A DNA stretch of 64,000 nt from Tretioscincus oriximinensis (Eukaryota > Chordata > Lepidosauria > Squamata > Gymnophthalmidae). The stretch spans positions 744,485-808,484 of the forward strand of contig JAJVDF010000299.1 in NCBI GenBank assembly GCA_022410635.1, read 5' to 3'. Position numbers and translations under genes: made by a program. This document shows, in pieces, positions 44,421 to 56,660 of the stretch; the stretch's first letter is position 1, and each line of letters begins with the position of its first letter. The notes beneath the pieces were generated by a model, which was given only the letters and a program-made list of their open reading frames with translations, had not been told where the DNA came from and did no database searches.

Positions 44421-45980
44421 TCTACTGGGAATACCAATNTCTTCTAAAGAAGGCCAGATTAAAGCTGGAGAATGCCTGGTTCAAATCCATGTTTGGCCAG
44501 ATATCTAACCCTCATTGTATCTTTTGCCAATTGTTGATTTTATTTAAGCTCCTCTCATAGAACCGTGGTGATTTAAAAAAATGGAATGAAGGGTGAAGGG
44601 AAGGATCCTTATATATATTTNAAAAAACCCTGTACTTCTTGGGGAAATTGAAATACAAATATAATAAAGTCAGGCTTTCAAACTGAAGTTGAAGTAAACC
44701 ACTTTTGAAGCACTTAGGCCTAAAGGACTTAAAGTGTCTGTCTGTGACTGTTTTAAAATAAGTTCCCTTTTAATCTTTGTTTGCCAGTTCCTTCTTATGA
44801 AAGTTCCTAGGAAAATAAAGCCATATGNTGAGGTTTCAGGAGTTCATTAGTCACTGCTGCCCTCTGCTATAGAGTGGATATATTATACTTCTTCTCATTT
44901 TGCCCTAGGAAGTGGTCAAACAGCCACATTCTTCAGCTGATGGATTGGTTCTTCTCCTTTGACTAAGCCCCGACATGGCATTTATGAGGTTGTCTCGTGA
45001 CACGCTGAAGTCACTTTGAATAAAACAGAAACCTAGTTCATATTTCAAGGAAAGGGAAAAACCCTTAAAATCAGCTTGGCTGGGTCTTTCGCATGAAATC
45101 TCCTTTAAAAATCTGTCTGGGCAAATCCTAAAGGTTTTATTGGCAACATGGGTTGGCTTTCTAGTTTGTCAGATGCTAATATAACCTTCCATTCATGGAA
45201 ACATTCGGTTGTATTGTGACTTGGTTACGTGGCGTCTGTGTATTGTACAAGCCTTAGGCATTTGGGAATATTTCTGTATTTTATTAATTTGCTTCTGGAG
45301 TCTTTTTAAAACCCGTCCCACAGTACAAATTAAACCTGTGTGACACTTCTCTTAAAAATGACCTTTGGCATCAGGCTGTAACTGTCTTTTCTCTACCTTA
45401 TTAGTGACTCCTGTCTTGAGTGTCGTTCTTTGATAAATTACTTTCATAACCAGCGTTGTTTAAATCAGAGGATGTCAGATTTACATTATTCGGTGCCTGT
45501 TGATGCCTCTAGGCTGTGACTCTCTCGTGGGAGATTGCCTTTGTGATCCTTAGAATATCTTTTGTCTCTGATAGTCATAGGTAACTCAACAAGAACTTAG
45601 ATCACCAGTTCCCCAAATCATGTTACAGCTACTGCACAAATCTCTTTAGAACAAGAAGGGGAAAAGTTTGATTTGGTTCAAACATGGCTAAATCACTGTT
45701 GGTTTGCTTCTCCTCCAAAACAGATAAAATAAAGTTATGTATAAGCTTTTCTTAGACAATGCTTTCCAATGGATAATAGCTGTGTTTTTCTTCTCCTTGC
45801 TTTGTTGTTTTAATTCAATTCATTGGGATTTTTGTCTTGCCAGGGGGGGTAGGAAGGAGGATTTTTTTCAATATGTTTTTATCATAATATATAAGAAAGA
45901 AATCGCAATCATGCATCTGGTTTCTAAGGCGGAACTACAGTCCATGTCCACAGGTGCTAGGCTGATGGAAAAGTGAGCGA
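44421..45980. promoter_or_regulatory. Repeat-poor stretch; candidate conserved element at about 45000-45600
   Basis: No repeat that I recognise over 1.5 kb. Within 45000-45600 the sequence carries tightly spaced motifs (TGACACGCTGAAGTCACTTT, ATTTTATTAATTTGC, TTGATAAATTACTTTCATAA) of the kind seen in developmental enhancers. Conservation was not tested. Confidence 0.3.
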
Positions 45981-45989
45981 AGGTTCCAA

Positions 45990-46215
45990 CAAAGAAGAAA
46001 AGGGACAAGGGAGGGAGGGGGGCAAAGAAGGGGGTAAGCAGAGGAAAAGAGGAGAAAGGGAGGGAAACAAGGAAAGGGAGGCTAAGATGCCTGACCTTAT
46101 TTCAGGCATTGAGGCTGNGCTTAATGCTGCTAGTAATTTGTATATTTTATCTTTGTGTTCCAATACGCCTTGGGACCTATTGGTGATGGGTGGGGTATAA
46201 ATTTATAAATGAATA
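45990..46215 (+). mobile_element. Purine-rich tract followed by an L2-type tail
   Basis: GGGAGGGAGGGGGGCAAAG and more G/A run to about 46082. Then come CGCCTTGGGACCTATTGGTG and GGGTGGGGTATAAATTTATA with an AATAAA end, an L2-clade 3' terminus. Confidence 0.5.
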
Positions 46216-46739
46216 AAATCAATGTATACCCCAGGTTTGGTTGGGTATGTCCAAGGCCTGATCACTTACAATGATTTCTGCCTTTTCATACTCATGCAAC
46301 CCAATGTGTCTTGTTTTTATTCACGCTATTCAGTTTCCTGTTCTCTGTACTGTACCTTTTCCTTCATGTCCTCTCCCATTTTCATCCATTCTGTGCTTTC
46401 TGTGGCCAAAAGAGAACTGTGGACTGTGCTTCCAAGTGTATCAAAGCTGATCAACCCCAGGCTCGTCANCGACTCACGTCTTTTCCTGAATCCTGATCCA
46501 TCTAGGAGGAATTGCTTCACTCACCTGTGTCTTCTCCTACTATCTAGGAAGGATGCAGCACTGCCCCAAATACAGACACAATGTCTGTTCCTCTGAGAGC
46601 AAATATGACACATCCCTCTGAATCAGTAGAGGGGCTATAGGGCTTGGATTCACAAATAGAGGAAAGAGAACACCATCTCAGCTGCTGTCATGGTTGCATG
46701 CAGTGTTCCAAGTAGGGTGTTTTCATCCCTTTATCTTTT

Positions 46740-47400
46740 ACTAAGAACTTGAAACTAGTGTCATAGTACCTGTCTATAAATTCATGGTGAGGCTACCTTT
46801 TGGAATACTGTGTACAGTTCTGGTTGCCACATCTTACACTGTGGAACTGGAAAAGAACAGAGCAACAAGAATGACCAAGAGGCTGGAATGTAGGCAGCAA
46901 CCTTTCAGCCTTGAAAGATGGTATTTAAGAGGCAATCTGATTGAAGTGTAGCAAATCAGGTCTGATATGGATAAAGCAGACAGAGAAAAATTCTTTATCC
47001 TATCACACCATACTAGAAGCAGGAGGGACTCTTAAGAAGATGATCATGAGAGTTAGGGTGGTCAAGAAGATTTTTTTTTTCATCCAGAAGATCACTAATT
47101 ATGGAATTTACTTCCAGAAGAAGTGATGATAACAGTCATTCTGAATGGCTTTAAGAGGGGATTAAACTAATTAATGGGGCCAAATTATATCAGTGACTAC
47201 TAGAATAGGTGCCTAGACAGTTCCTTTTGGATAGAAGGATTGGCAGGATGTCTCTAAATGCTGTATGCAGTGGGTCAAAGTTTTGCTTCTGATTCTGCTC
47301 AGGAGTGCCTGGATACATTTGGTGGGCCACTCTGTAAAACAGGGTTCTGGATTAGATGGGTTGTGGTCTGATTCAGCTTAGCTCCTTTATATGTTGTTGA
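46740..47400 (+). mobile_element. CR1 LINE 3' part
   Basis: GGAATACTGTGTACAGTTCT then GGTTGCCACATCTTACACT, AACAGAGCAACAAGAATGAC and AATTATGGAATTTACTTCCA follow the CR1 ORF2 C-terminus. It ends CTGGATTAGATGGG, then CTGATTCAGCTTAGCTCCTT. Many stops; dead copy. Confidence 0.85.
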
Positions 47401-48395
47401 AACTATTAAAAGCCAATGGGAAGATACTAAAAAGAAGGCTCAAGTTCTTGGTAATATTAAGACCCTTGTTTTCAGCAGCAACAGCAGCAGTTAGAACCAA
47501 AGGGCCCCAAGGTTTGGCTCTCTCTGAGGGCATAGATACGATGCAGGGTAAGCCTTGAAAACCATATTAAAGGCACTTCTGTTCTGTCAGGGCAGCCTCC
47601 AAATGTATAGAAGAGGCAAAGCAGGACAATGTATAATTTCTTTGCTCATGAGACTAATCCTCCCCAAAGCACCCACAAATCTATCCTCCCTCCCCCCCTC
47701 CCAAAGCAGTTTCTCTGTTTACTTAAAATTCAGACCCGGAACTAAGGAAAAAAGGTTTTAAAAAAGGCAGTGCATGATATGGATGAAGAAAAAATGGAAA
47801 GCAGTAGCGCCACCTGTCTAGAATACCCTTAAGATCAGACATTTGCTGAGAGGAAAAGGTAAATCCTCTCTCCACACAAGAAGGAAAGCCCGGTTGCCAC
47901 CACAGTCTCCCTCTACGTGACAAGTTAAAACCCGCAATCTAAAATCAATTGCCAGTTTCACTAGTCTTCACTTATCTGCAGAATCTGCGTGCGGCTGGTG
48001 AGAGGAAAGCAGGAAGATGATATTGCGCATGTTAGCCAGCTGCAATTCTGTGGTCCTGCTCGCTGGTGTCTTCTCGCGGTATCGTAATTTCTGTGACGTT
48101 GCATCACACACCAGGCTGCTGAATGGGAGAGCAGGCAGTTCGTGCCAATTCCTAAAAGAATCAGCAAGGAGATATTCCAAGTCAACGGAGCTTTTTCCTC
48201 AGTGGATAATGGAAGCTCCTTTACCCCCTGCAGCAGAGTCAATATCATGTATCAGTGTGGCTGAACCTATCGTGTGCTTACAGTCAAAGCCTGAATTACA
48301 GGAGGGTCTCAATCATGAAGAGATAGTCAAGAAACAGAAATACATTCTTGGATGTGATCCCTTGGAATAGCCAATGGCCTATATCTTTTGATTTT
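47401..48395. other. Repeat-poor stretch; possible conserved element at about 47930-48300
   Basis: No recognised repeat. 47930-48300 is CpG-containing and motif-rich (ATTGCGCATGTTAGCCAGC, TGTGACGTTGCATCACAC), unlike its AT-rich surroundings. Regulatory role is a guess. Confidence 0.25.
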
Positions 48396-48510
48396 AGAGA
48401 AATAGCCATGTTAGTTCAGAAAGTCAAGCGAGGGGGGTAGTAGCACTTGGAGACTAACAGGAGACAGGTAGGTGGCGTGAGCTTTCCTAGACATGTCTAC
48501 TTCCGAAGCA
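48396..48510. mobile_element. Half copy of the foldback family at 24063
   Basis: AGAGAAATAGCCATGTTAGT, CACTTGGAGACTAAC and GTGAGCTTTCCTAGACATGT then CTACTTC match the right end and one arm of the 24063-24299 element in the opposite direction. SINE-1 abuts it where the second arm would begin. Confidence 0.65.
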
Positions 48511-48819
48511 GGCACGGATAGCTCAGTTGCTAAGGAATCCGTCTCTCAGCTGGGAGATCGGGTTTTGAAGCCCTGTGTGGAACATGGGGAGGGGTGAGCA
48601 CCTTCCACTAGCTTGTAGCTCTAGCCAACCCAGCTATTCGAAAGCATGAATTGCAAGATATTGCAACTGACGGCAAGTAGATACATGGGAACCAACAGAG
48701 CCTGGTGGGGAAGATAGAATGGAAGCCTTCGGGCAAAAATACCCTTGTAAGCCGCTTTGAGTCCCTTTGAAAGGTGAGAAAAGCGGGGTATAAGAACCCA
48801 GTTCTTCTTCTTCTTCTTT
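48511..48819 (+). mobile_element. SINE-1, full-length copy
   Basis: Complete head (GGCACGGATAGCTCAGTTGC; GATCGGGTTTTGAAGCCCTG), body and L2-type tail with a short TTC run. Very close to the 12753 copy. Confidence 0.85.
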
Positions 48820-49640
48820 AGATGCTAGGGAACCAATATCAAGAATGGACATTTAGTGTTACTGATCATGGAATCACAACCTCATGTGATCTGTTTGGAT
48901 ATCCGGATANTTGGATATCAGAAATCTTGCCTGATCATTTGTGGTTTCTTATCAGGTGTTTACTGCATGGCTCCATATTTTTGGTAACCTCTGTAATTAC
49001 AGAAAAGGCTGTGATCAAGGCATCTCTTAGCTATATTCCATGAAGTCACTCTGAGTATTTAGCTGTTCATGTGCCATCCATGGTGACATTGCTTAGAAGG
49101 CTTCAGGCTGAAAAATTTAAATTACTGATCCATGAAGCCCTTCATTATGCTTTTATGCACACAGCATTTGGGCCACTTTGTAATTTAGGGAAATAGTAAG
49201 GAGCTTGATAAGGGTGGAGCTGATCCCTTTCCTAGAGAGTTGTGGATGTTTTGCAAGAGGCTGTCAGCCTTCAGGGAATGAAGTTTTAGAGAGCTATAAA
49301 TGGGCATTGGTGTCAAAAATAGCCTTTAGGAAAGCGCTCTTATGTGCTGAATTGTGATGAGCACAATTTTTTTATATATGAAAGTCAGGTGAATGTGCAG
49401 AGCATTTAGAAAAGAGTAAGGAATTCGGCTAAAGGCAAAGCAGCTGTATTTTTTTTCTTCCTTTGCAATTGATTTTCTGGGTCTTGGGCAAAGCCTTACT
49501 GGTCCTGTATCTTCCTTGACAAGCTTTGAAAATCTGCAAAGTTTCTGTGTTCCAAACATCTTCCTTTTTATAGACCAATCATCTTTGGAATTCCTCTTGA
49601 GTGGCACACATGAGGACCAATCAAAATGTACTTTGTGCTT
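48820..49640. other. Intronic stretch with no recognised feature
   Basis: No repeat or exon identified. Confidence 0.5.
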
Positions 49641-49647
49641 TGGAGGT

Positions 49648-49722
49648 TTATTTATTTATTTATTCATTTATTCATTCATTTATTTATTCTTGTACCCCGG
49701 CCCATACCTAAGGATATAAATA
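49648..49722 (-). mobile_element. TTTA/TTCA microsatellite with an L2-like tail
   Basis: A (TTTA)n/(TTCA)n run followed by TTGTACCCCGGCCCATACCT and AAGGATATAAATA, compatible with the complement of an L2-type end. Short and weak. Confidence 0.4.
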
Positions 49723-51838
49723 TAATTTCTTTAAGGAATGTTGAATGAGAAGGAAGGGGCTACTTAAAGAGAGAAGTTTGGAATGTTTTGACAGTTGATC
49801 ATTTGTAAATAATTGTAGGCCTATATATAGGGTTGGCATCCAAAAATCTGGAAGCTCCTTCCCTTCCACACAGGTCATGTCCCTCCTTACCAGCCAAGCT
49901 GGAAAGTTCAGAATTTTTTGTTCTGTGTTTTCAGTCTCACCACTGTCTCTGAGAGCTTTTTGAGAGCAGTAATGAGGGCTGAATTTAAATGATCTCCCTG
50001 AATGTGAATGATCCTGTCCCATTCCTGTGGCAACTCATTCCTGTTTGTATATATCATTCCAGGATGTCCTCACTGTTTTGTATGTGTCTTGAGCCTTCCA
50101 TTTGCGATTGCCTCCCCATTCACCTTCAATTTTCCATGCTGTTTCCTGCATTCCCGTTACATTTTCTTATATTATCGCCACATGACCTGTCCCATAAGCC
50201 ATTGCTGTGCTTGCCTGACTACAATTCCCATCATTCTCCACAAGCCAAGAGTCAATAAACTTTCACTTCTAGCCTTGAAATCTCACAAGATTTACCATAT
50301 TCACATTGCCGAATGCTCTACAATTTTTAGAGATGTCCAGTATGAAAGCTGGGACCACGGGCCTTTTTGAGCGAGTTCATTGCTGAAGTTGCACGAACTA
50401 GTATGGCAAATTCAGCCTGATGTAGGTACCATAGCGGTAAAAATGCTTAATGGGGACGCAGCCATAGAGCTTATTGTACAAACTACGTAGAAACCAAGAC
50501 TGCTGCACTTTTAATTAATGCATAGAATGGTGGATGCATCCTATTCTAGCTATTAGAGTAGCTGGAAAAGATGTAGTAGGATCTTTGTTTTATACTGTGC
50601 CTAGTGACCTAAAGGCTGCCTTTTTCTTTCTGTCCCTTTGATGTAAGGAATTTCCAACAATTTAGATCTTTCGAAAGCCTGACTGCATGAAAAAGCAAAA
50701 CATGCCTTTGGCTCTTGTTTTATATATTTCTGAACTGTCCTTGTATAACCTAAGCCATCTGGGTCTAACAAGACTGAACTTCACAAGTTTGTGGCTGTTT
50801 ATAAAATGTGCTCGTATATGCATAAATAACATTGTAGGACATATTGAAATATGTGCAGATTTGTGATATTTAAATATTAAATTTTTGAGTTAAATATTAA
50901 GCACACACTTTCTAGGTTAGAGGGAACTCAAATGTGACAAAGTGGGTGAATGTCATTGACATGAGATTTGGGGAGAAGAGAAGAGCATGGTAGTCAGATA
51001 CTTGAACTACGCTGAAGACGTAAAGACCCAAGAATGAACTATTTTTCGTATTATTATTTCATGCAGTGTACTCCATGCCAAACTTTCTAGAATCAAAGAA
51101 TGACAGAAAATGTGACGGAAATGGGATGTAATTATCAAGGTCTCTGTTCCACTCAAAGGAATCCTGTGGCATAGCATCAAGGGTGGTCTCATCTCTGCCC
51201 CCCCCCTGCCCCTCCCCAGCTCCAGGTTAATACCTTAGAAATTTGCGAGATGCATTTCTATGGAAGATTGTGGCACACTGTGAAATACCTCCTTCTCCCC
51301 CACCCCCCAGCCACTGGTGGCTGCCCACCCGTCTCCCTGGACAGCTTGCTATACCAGGCCTTGCTATAGACCAGCCTAGCTCAGGCTCACCTGTGAAAGA
51401 TTCAAATAAATGTTGTTTATGAGCGAACAAGACTGGCAGAGTGTATGCACCATTTGCTACCTTTTCCTATCTCACGTGCCAGATTCGCTTTTTGCAAACC
51501 AAGTATCTCTTATACAATGCACAAATGGATCCAATAGCAGCAGTCTTGAAACACTGGCTATCTTTGGATCTCATGTATTATACTTTGAATGTTGTATCAA
51601 GTGAAATGAGCAGAGCTGTTTAAGAATAAGTGGTTTGAACTTTTAGGATGACAAATTGAGTAAAGAACTGTATTGTCTTTCTACGTTCCATATTTGATAT
51701 CTCCTATGTGATGATATAGAAAATGCCAACTTTTTTCTTCCCTTGGAACCTTTTACTCTATTCCAATTCAAGCATCACTAGGCATGTTTCCTTTTGTGAG
51801 CTGAGTTTAGACTTGTGCAAATTTCTCCACCGCTCTTA
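49723..51838. other. Intronic stretch with no firm feature
   Basis: About 2.1 kb. Near 50391-50461 a MITE-like end (GGGGACGCAGCC) is visible; near 51197 and 51300 are C-rich tracts. The rest is unassigned. Confidence 0.45.
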
Positions 51839-51839
51839 T

Positions 51840-52230
51840 GAAGGTGTTATAAATTATGGTGTGGCTAGAAGATAATAGGCAAGAAAGTTAGGACTGACAA
51901 GGGGAGGCACTTTTTTCACCCAGAGGGTCATTGGTCTATAAAATTTACAGTCAGGAGAGATGACAACAGTAAACAGGCTGGATAGATTTTAAAAACCAAT
52001 TAGATCAATTCATGGAAGATACCTGTGTCAGTTCCTACTACAGTGAATATTTAGAGATTCCCTCCAGGTTGAAGAAACAGACATGATGTCTCTAGATACC
52101 CATTGCAGGAAGCTGAGAACAGATGTAGGTTGAGATACACAGAAGCAACTGGTGGGCCTCGATGTGACACAGGATACAGAGACGGGTTGTGGTGTGATCC
52201 AGCAGGGCTCCTTTTATATGCTTTAAGATG
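51840..52230 (+). mobile_element. CR1 LINE 3' end
   Basis: TTTTTTCACCCAGAGGGTCA, GGCTGGATAGATTTTAAAAA then CCAATTAGATCAATTCATGG, and GTGTGATCCAGCAGGGCTCC then TTTTATATG are the CR1 3' end in + orientation. It is collinear with, but opposite to, the 18303 and 21625 copies. Confidence 0.8.
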
Positions 52231-54178
52231 GCATGTATCGTTTTCTTCCAGAAAATCAGCAGTAGCATGTCTGTGCCATGCTTCCAAGTAAAGGAAACAG
52301 ATTTCAAAAAATGTGCTGTGGGTTTGCATAGATGTTTTTGTGCTGAGGAAATTCTCTCTGTAGAACAAACCCAGATGTTTTTGTAAGTCCTTACCTCTTA
52401 AATGCTGTCTTGTGATTTCTCCAGCTTTCCTTTCTGCCCCAAAAGGGAAAGTCTCGTAAAATCTTTCGTATGGCCTGTGGAGGAAAGAAGGTATTGGAAT
52501 AATTAGTGTTTTCTAGAACAAAGCTATGCAAGCTTGCAAACACACACACCAATACACGTTCACAATATAACATATGCACAAATGCACTCTGTTTGCAAAT
52601 GATTAAAATTGCCTGCTGCAAAAGGAAGCAACGTACGATGATTCCCTTATGAATCAGACAGACAGACAGACACACCATGCAACAAGGTTTCCTGTTGCCA
52701 TTGTTCTCTCTTGCTGTTGCTGTGCAAAGCTACAGTATGCCTTTCTTTTGGGATGAATTCAGAAATTTCTTCCAGAGAGAGCAAGAGTCAGTCCCATGTG
52801 GATGGGTGGAGGCTCTGGGCAGAAGCAAAACCATTTATAAAGTTTAAATAGATTCCCAAGTCTTGCCTGCTCATCTTCCTGAGGGTGTTGGCTCCTGGCT
52901 ATATATTCTCATTGGCCTCGTGGCAGCATGTGGGATGCTAACTTCATGCTTGCACATCTTCTGCCATCGTTCACAGAGGAGCATACAAATTGAAAAATTA
53001 CACCCTTTGCAGCTTGTGAGCCAGCTGGCACTTCTATGTCAGGTTCCACCTGGAAGGTTAAGCCCTTCTGGGGGAGCACAGTGCGTGGTTTACAGCCGTG
53101 GCACTCTCTCTGCCAGGGGAGGTACTTGGGTCTCAGTTTTTTCATGCTCCCAGTGTGAATCCATCCTGTGTTGGGTTGCCTGTGAAGAGATACCTCCTCT
53201 GGTATCATGGGGAGCCCAGACAAAAGACAATTCAGTTCACTCATAGTTGTGGAAAGGAAAGGGGGATGGACTTGTAGTGGGATGGTTTCTGAGGAGCTAA
53301 TTATCTCTGCCATTGTGTTAGAGACGGTGTAATTGTTAATCTGTGCCTGAGAGAAGGCTTCCTCCAGCGTGCTGTTGCTACTAAGTACAGGATTGTGTGC
53401 GGCCATTAAAGGCAATGGCCTGATTTAGTTATGTGATTTAGTGCAGCTTAGTTTACCGCATCTCAAGTCTTAAAAGGCCAAGCCACAACAATGTGGAAAG
53501 AGCCATAGCAGAGAATCCAAGTTCTCTCCTCTAACTCAATCTATCTTACATCTTCCCTTCCCTCACACAGTTGGGACTCTCTGTGGCAGGCCTTATCTGA
53601 AGCTGAAAGACGCTGGAGGCAGCTATACTGGCCAGTAGTATCAGTGGGGACGGGATATACCTATAGAGAAGCACAGCCTCCCTTCCCTGTCCCCCCATTG
53701 AGAGGTGGCTGCTGAGAAGTAATATATAATTTACAAAGCCATGCTGTTTCATGCAGATGGTGATATTCAAGCATGACTGACATTAGAAGAGCAAAATCTC
53801 TGAAGCCTTTCTTTTATTTACCCTTTCCTCTTCCTATCTTCACTATGAAAAGAAATCTTGACATTAAAAAATTTCCAACACTTGTAATTGTTTGGTGTTC
53901 CTGTCTCTAATTTTCACTTGTGCATCTTTTTAGCAAAGGAAGCATCTTCCCCTCCCTCCGTTCCCCCATCCTCCCCCTTCCCTTCCCCCTCTCCATATAT
54001 AATTTCATATGTATAATTTTACTTGGAAAATTACCCATGAAGTCAACCAATGATTTGCCTTGCTATTTTTTTTAAAAAACATTCACTATCCCTACATACC
54101 TTGTGGGGTGGATTGAAGGTGATCTTGCTACCAACTCAGTAAAAATTGTGTGTGGGGATGTGGCTTCAGATTGACTTA
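52231..54178. other. Repeat-poor intronic stretch
   Basis: No recognised repeat over about 1.9 kb, apart from a short CAGA run near 52658 and a pyrimidine tract at 53948-53994. 53290-53440 is motif-rich (GAGCTAATTATCTCTGCCAT, GTGTAATTGTTAATCTGTGC) and could be regulatory. Confidence 0.4.
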
Positions 54179-54493
54179 TGGGGAACTTGCTCAGTCACTT
54201 AGGAATTCCTCTCTCACCTGGGAGATGGGGTTTCGAAGCCCTGTGTGGGACATGGGGAAGGGATGAGCACCTTCCACTAGCCTGTAGCTCTAGCCAACCC
54301 AGCTATTCGAAAGCATGAATTGCAAGAAATTGCNNCTGANTGCAAGTAGATACATGGGAANCACCACAGCCTGGTGGGGAAGATAGAATGAAAGCCTTCG
54401 GGCAAAATATGTCCTTGTAAGCCGCTTTGAGTCCCTTTGAAAGGTGAGAAAAGTGGGGTATAAGAACCCAGTTCTTCTTCTTCTTCTTCTTCT
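54179..54493 (+). mobile_element. SINE-1, near full-length copy
   Basis: The 5' few bases are diverged (GGGAACTTGCTCAGTCACTT) but the B box GGGGTTTCGAAGCCCTG, body and TTC tail are present. It contains N calls. Confidence 0.85.
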
Positions 54494-54972
54494 ATTTGAG
54501 GGCTGTCTAACTCTGGTCCATCATTACAGCCAAACGTAATGATGGTCACAACAGTTCACTGCAACTTTATAGTACTGTAATTGATCCGATTCCTTTAACT
54601 AGATTCCTTTCTTGGATTTGGTAGAATTTAAAGAGGTTGCCTTCCTAGCATCTTTTTTCAGCTGGAGATGCTGTTCACGTCACAATGGGAAGGCATCTGA
54701 GAACAGAGTGTTTGCTTTACAAGTTCAGTTTCCTGTTTTCACGTTCATGATGCAAAAAAGGAATGTTTCTGAGTCAAAGATCTGTGTGCAAGAAGGCAGT
54801 TCTTCATTTAATTATTTTTGTATCAGCATTCATAAAGAAAAGACTTCTCCAAGACGCAAAACTTCAAAAATGTGGGACTTTCTAGTATAGATGGAAAAGG
54901 CAAGTGAAAGGAAAATATAGGGATAGTTCAATGAAGCTGAAGGGTGAAAAGCTCAGGACTACATAGGTCATA
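54494..54972. other. Intronic stretch with no recognised feature
   Basis: No repeat or exon identified. Confidence 0.5.
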
Positions 54973-55139
54973 GGCTCTTTCTGCATTGAGTCTTATTCTA
55001 GATTATATCTCGGAATAAATTCCTGCCATCCCCATGTTAATGCAGACTATGGGAGGCCCCACACAGAACCCTTGTACACAGATGACAAGTCACTATTCCA
55101 AGATGTTCTCCAGAATAAGACTCATTGTAGAAAGGGTCA
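54973..55139. mobile_element. Family B MITE
   Basis: Left end GGCTCTTTCTGCATTGAGTC then TTATTCTAGATTATATC; right end CCAGAATAAGACTCATTGTA then GAAAGGGTC. It is a good inverted pair with the usual GCAGACTATGGGAGGCCC interior. Confidence 0.65.
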
Positions 55140-55251
55140 TAACTAACCCAAGGAATTTGCTATCGCACGATGTGGGTGAAGTCCATTATCTTGGATGTTT
55201 TCAAAGAAGATGAAAGGAATTAATGAAGGATAATGAAAAGAATCTGCACTA

Positions 55252-55672
55252 CAGGGACACAATGAATGGCTCAGTTGCTAAGGAAACGAGCTCTCATCTG
55301 GGAGATCAGGTTTCGAAGCCCTGTGTCAGATATGGGGAGAGGTGAGCACCTCCTCCTAGCTTTTAGCTCTAGCCAACCCAGCTATTTGAAAGCAAGAACT
55401 GGAAGAAATTACAACTGACTGCAAGTAGATAAATGGGAACTACCGCAGCCTGGTGGGGAAGATAGAATGTAAGCCTTCAGGCAAAAATACCCTTGTAAGT
55501 TGCTTTGAGTCCCTTTGAAAGGTGAGAAAACCAAGGTATAAGAACCCAGTTCTTCTTCTACTTCTACTTCTTCTACTTCTTCTTCTACTTCTTCTTCTAC
55601 TGTTACTGTTACTATTACTATTACTACTATTACCACTACTACTACTATTACTATTACTACTATTACTACTAT

Positions 55673-55717
<45 letters not shown>

Positions 55718-55718
55718 A
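55252..55718 (+). mobile_element. SINE-1 with a (TAC)n tail
   Basis: Head (AATGGCTCAGTTGC; GATCAGGTTTCGAAGCCCTG), body and tail are present. The tail passes from TTCTTC through TTCTAC to TTACTA and finally pure TAC units, about 160 bp in all. A short family B end (ATAATCTGGAATAAGGTTCA) follows. Confidence 0.85.
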
Positions 55719-55759
55719 GTATAATCTGGAATAAGGTTCAGAGTAGAAAAAGCTTGTTT

Positions 55760-56655
55760 ATATGTGGCTGTGTGTGTGTAACCTGAGTGGTTTTTCCAGT
55801 TTAATTAACAACCACCACCATGTTTTCCACATAAAATGTGAAATGAGTACTCTTTTGACTAGAAATTAATGTACTTCAGTTGTTCCACAACTTGATTGAA
55901 GGCAGAAAAATCTGAAGTAGAGCTGGAATCTGATTCCGGAGTAGATGGACTTTCGATCTGATAAAGCACCCCATTTCCTACGTGATCATGAGGTGTTTGT
56001 TCAGTGATGTCCTTTTTGGTAAACTGAACAAAGACAATGAAGCATTATGCTACATAGATAGAAACTGTGAGCGGGAAAGGAAGCGTTGTTGGGATACCTT
56101 AGTATGTTATCAATTGTGTAAATGATGCAGTAATGAAATAATAAATAAGTTTTGTAGCATTTGTAAGATGAAATGTTTTGTTACAGATGAAATCACTCTC
56201 CTGGGTCTGTTGTTTTAAGTAAGGCCTGAAAATGCTTTCCTCGCTCAAGAGGTAATTGTTACCAGGCTATTTGTGGGCCAGCACCACAAAACCACCACTG
56301 TTGATTTATGTCAGTCTTTAATTCTGACTGCCTAGCTTGGCTTGAAATGTTGGAGTAGGCAGAGAAGACGGAAAGCTAAAGCCAAGAGGAGGGAGAGGCA
56401 TTTGGAAAAGAGGTGGGAATAGTCTTGTGGTTGAAACTGAATCAAGGGATGCTGAGATGTGTTCTGGAAACCATTTTAATTGTGCCAAAAACTTCCTGGG
56501 TGGGCCTACGTGCAGCACATGGGATATTTTCATAGACATTACCTGATGTAAGGTTGGATTTGGTAGGAATAAGAGTAGGATATTTACTTGTAAAGAACTA
56601 TTTCATTACTATTAAATGTGATTTCCAGTCACTACTAAATGTGATTTCCAAAGTC
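55760..56655. other. Intronic stretch with no recognised feature
   Basis: No repeat or exon identified. Confidence 0.5.
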
Positions 56656-56660
56656 ACATT

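Noticed and set aside
52863..53415. Overlapping frames of 127 and 168 codons on opposite strands at 52.9-53.4 kb
   Set aside because: No recognisable domain, both strands open at once, and no splice or promoter evidence. Probably chance in a repeat-poor, slightly GC-richer stretch.
55522..55734. Poly-leucine open frame
   Set aside because: Translation of the CTT/TAC microsatellite tail of a SINE.
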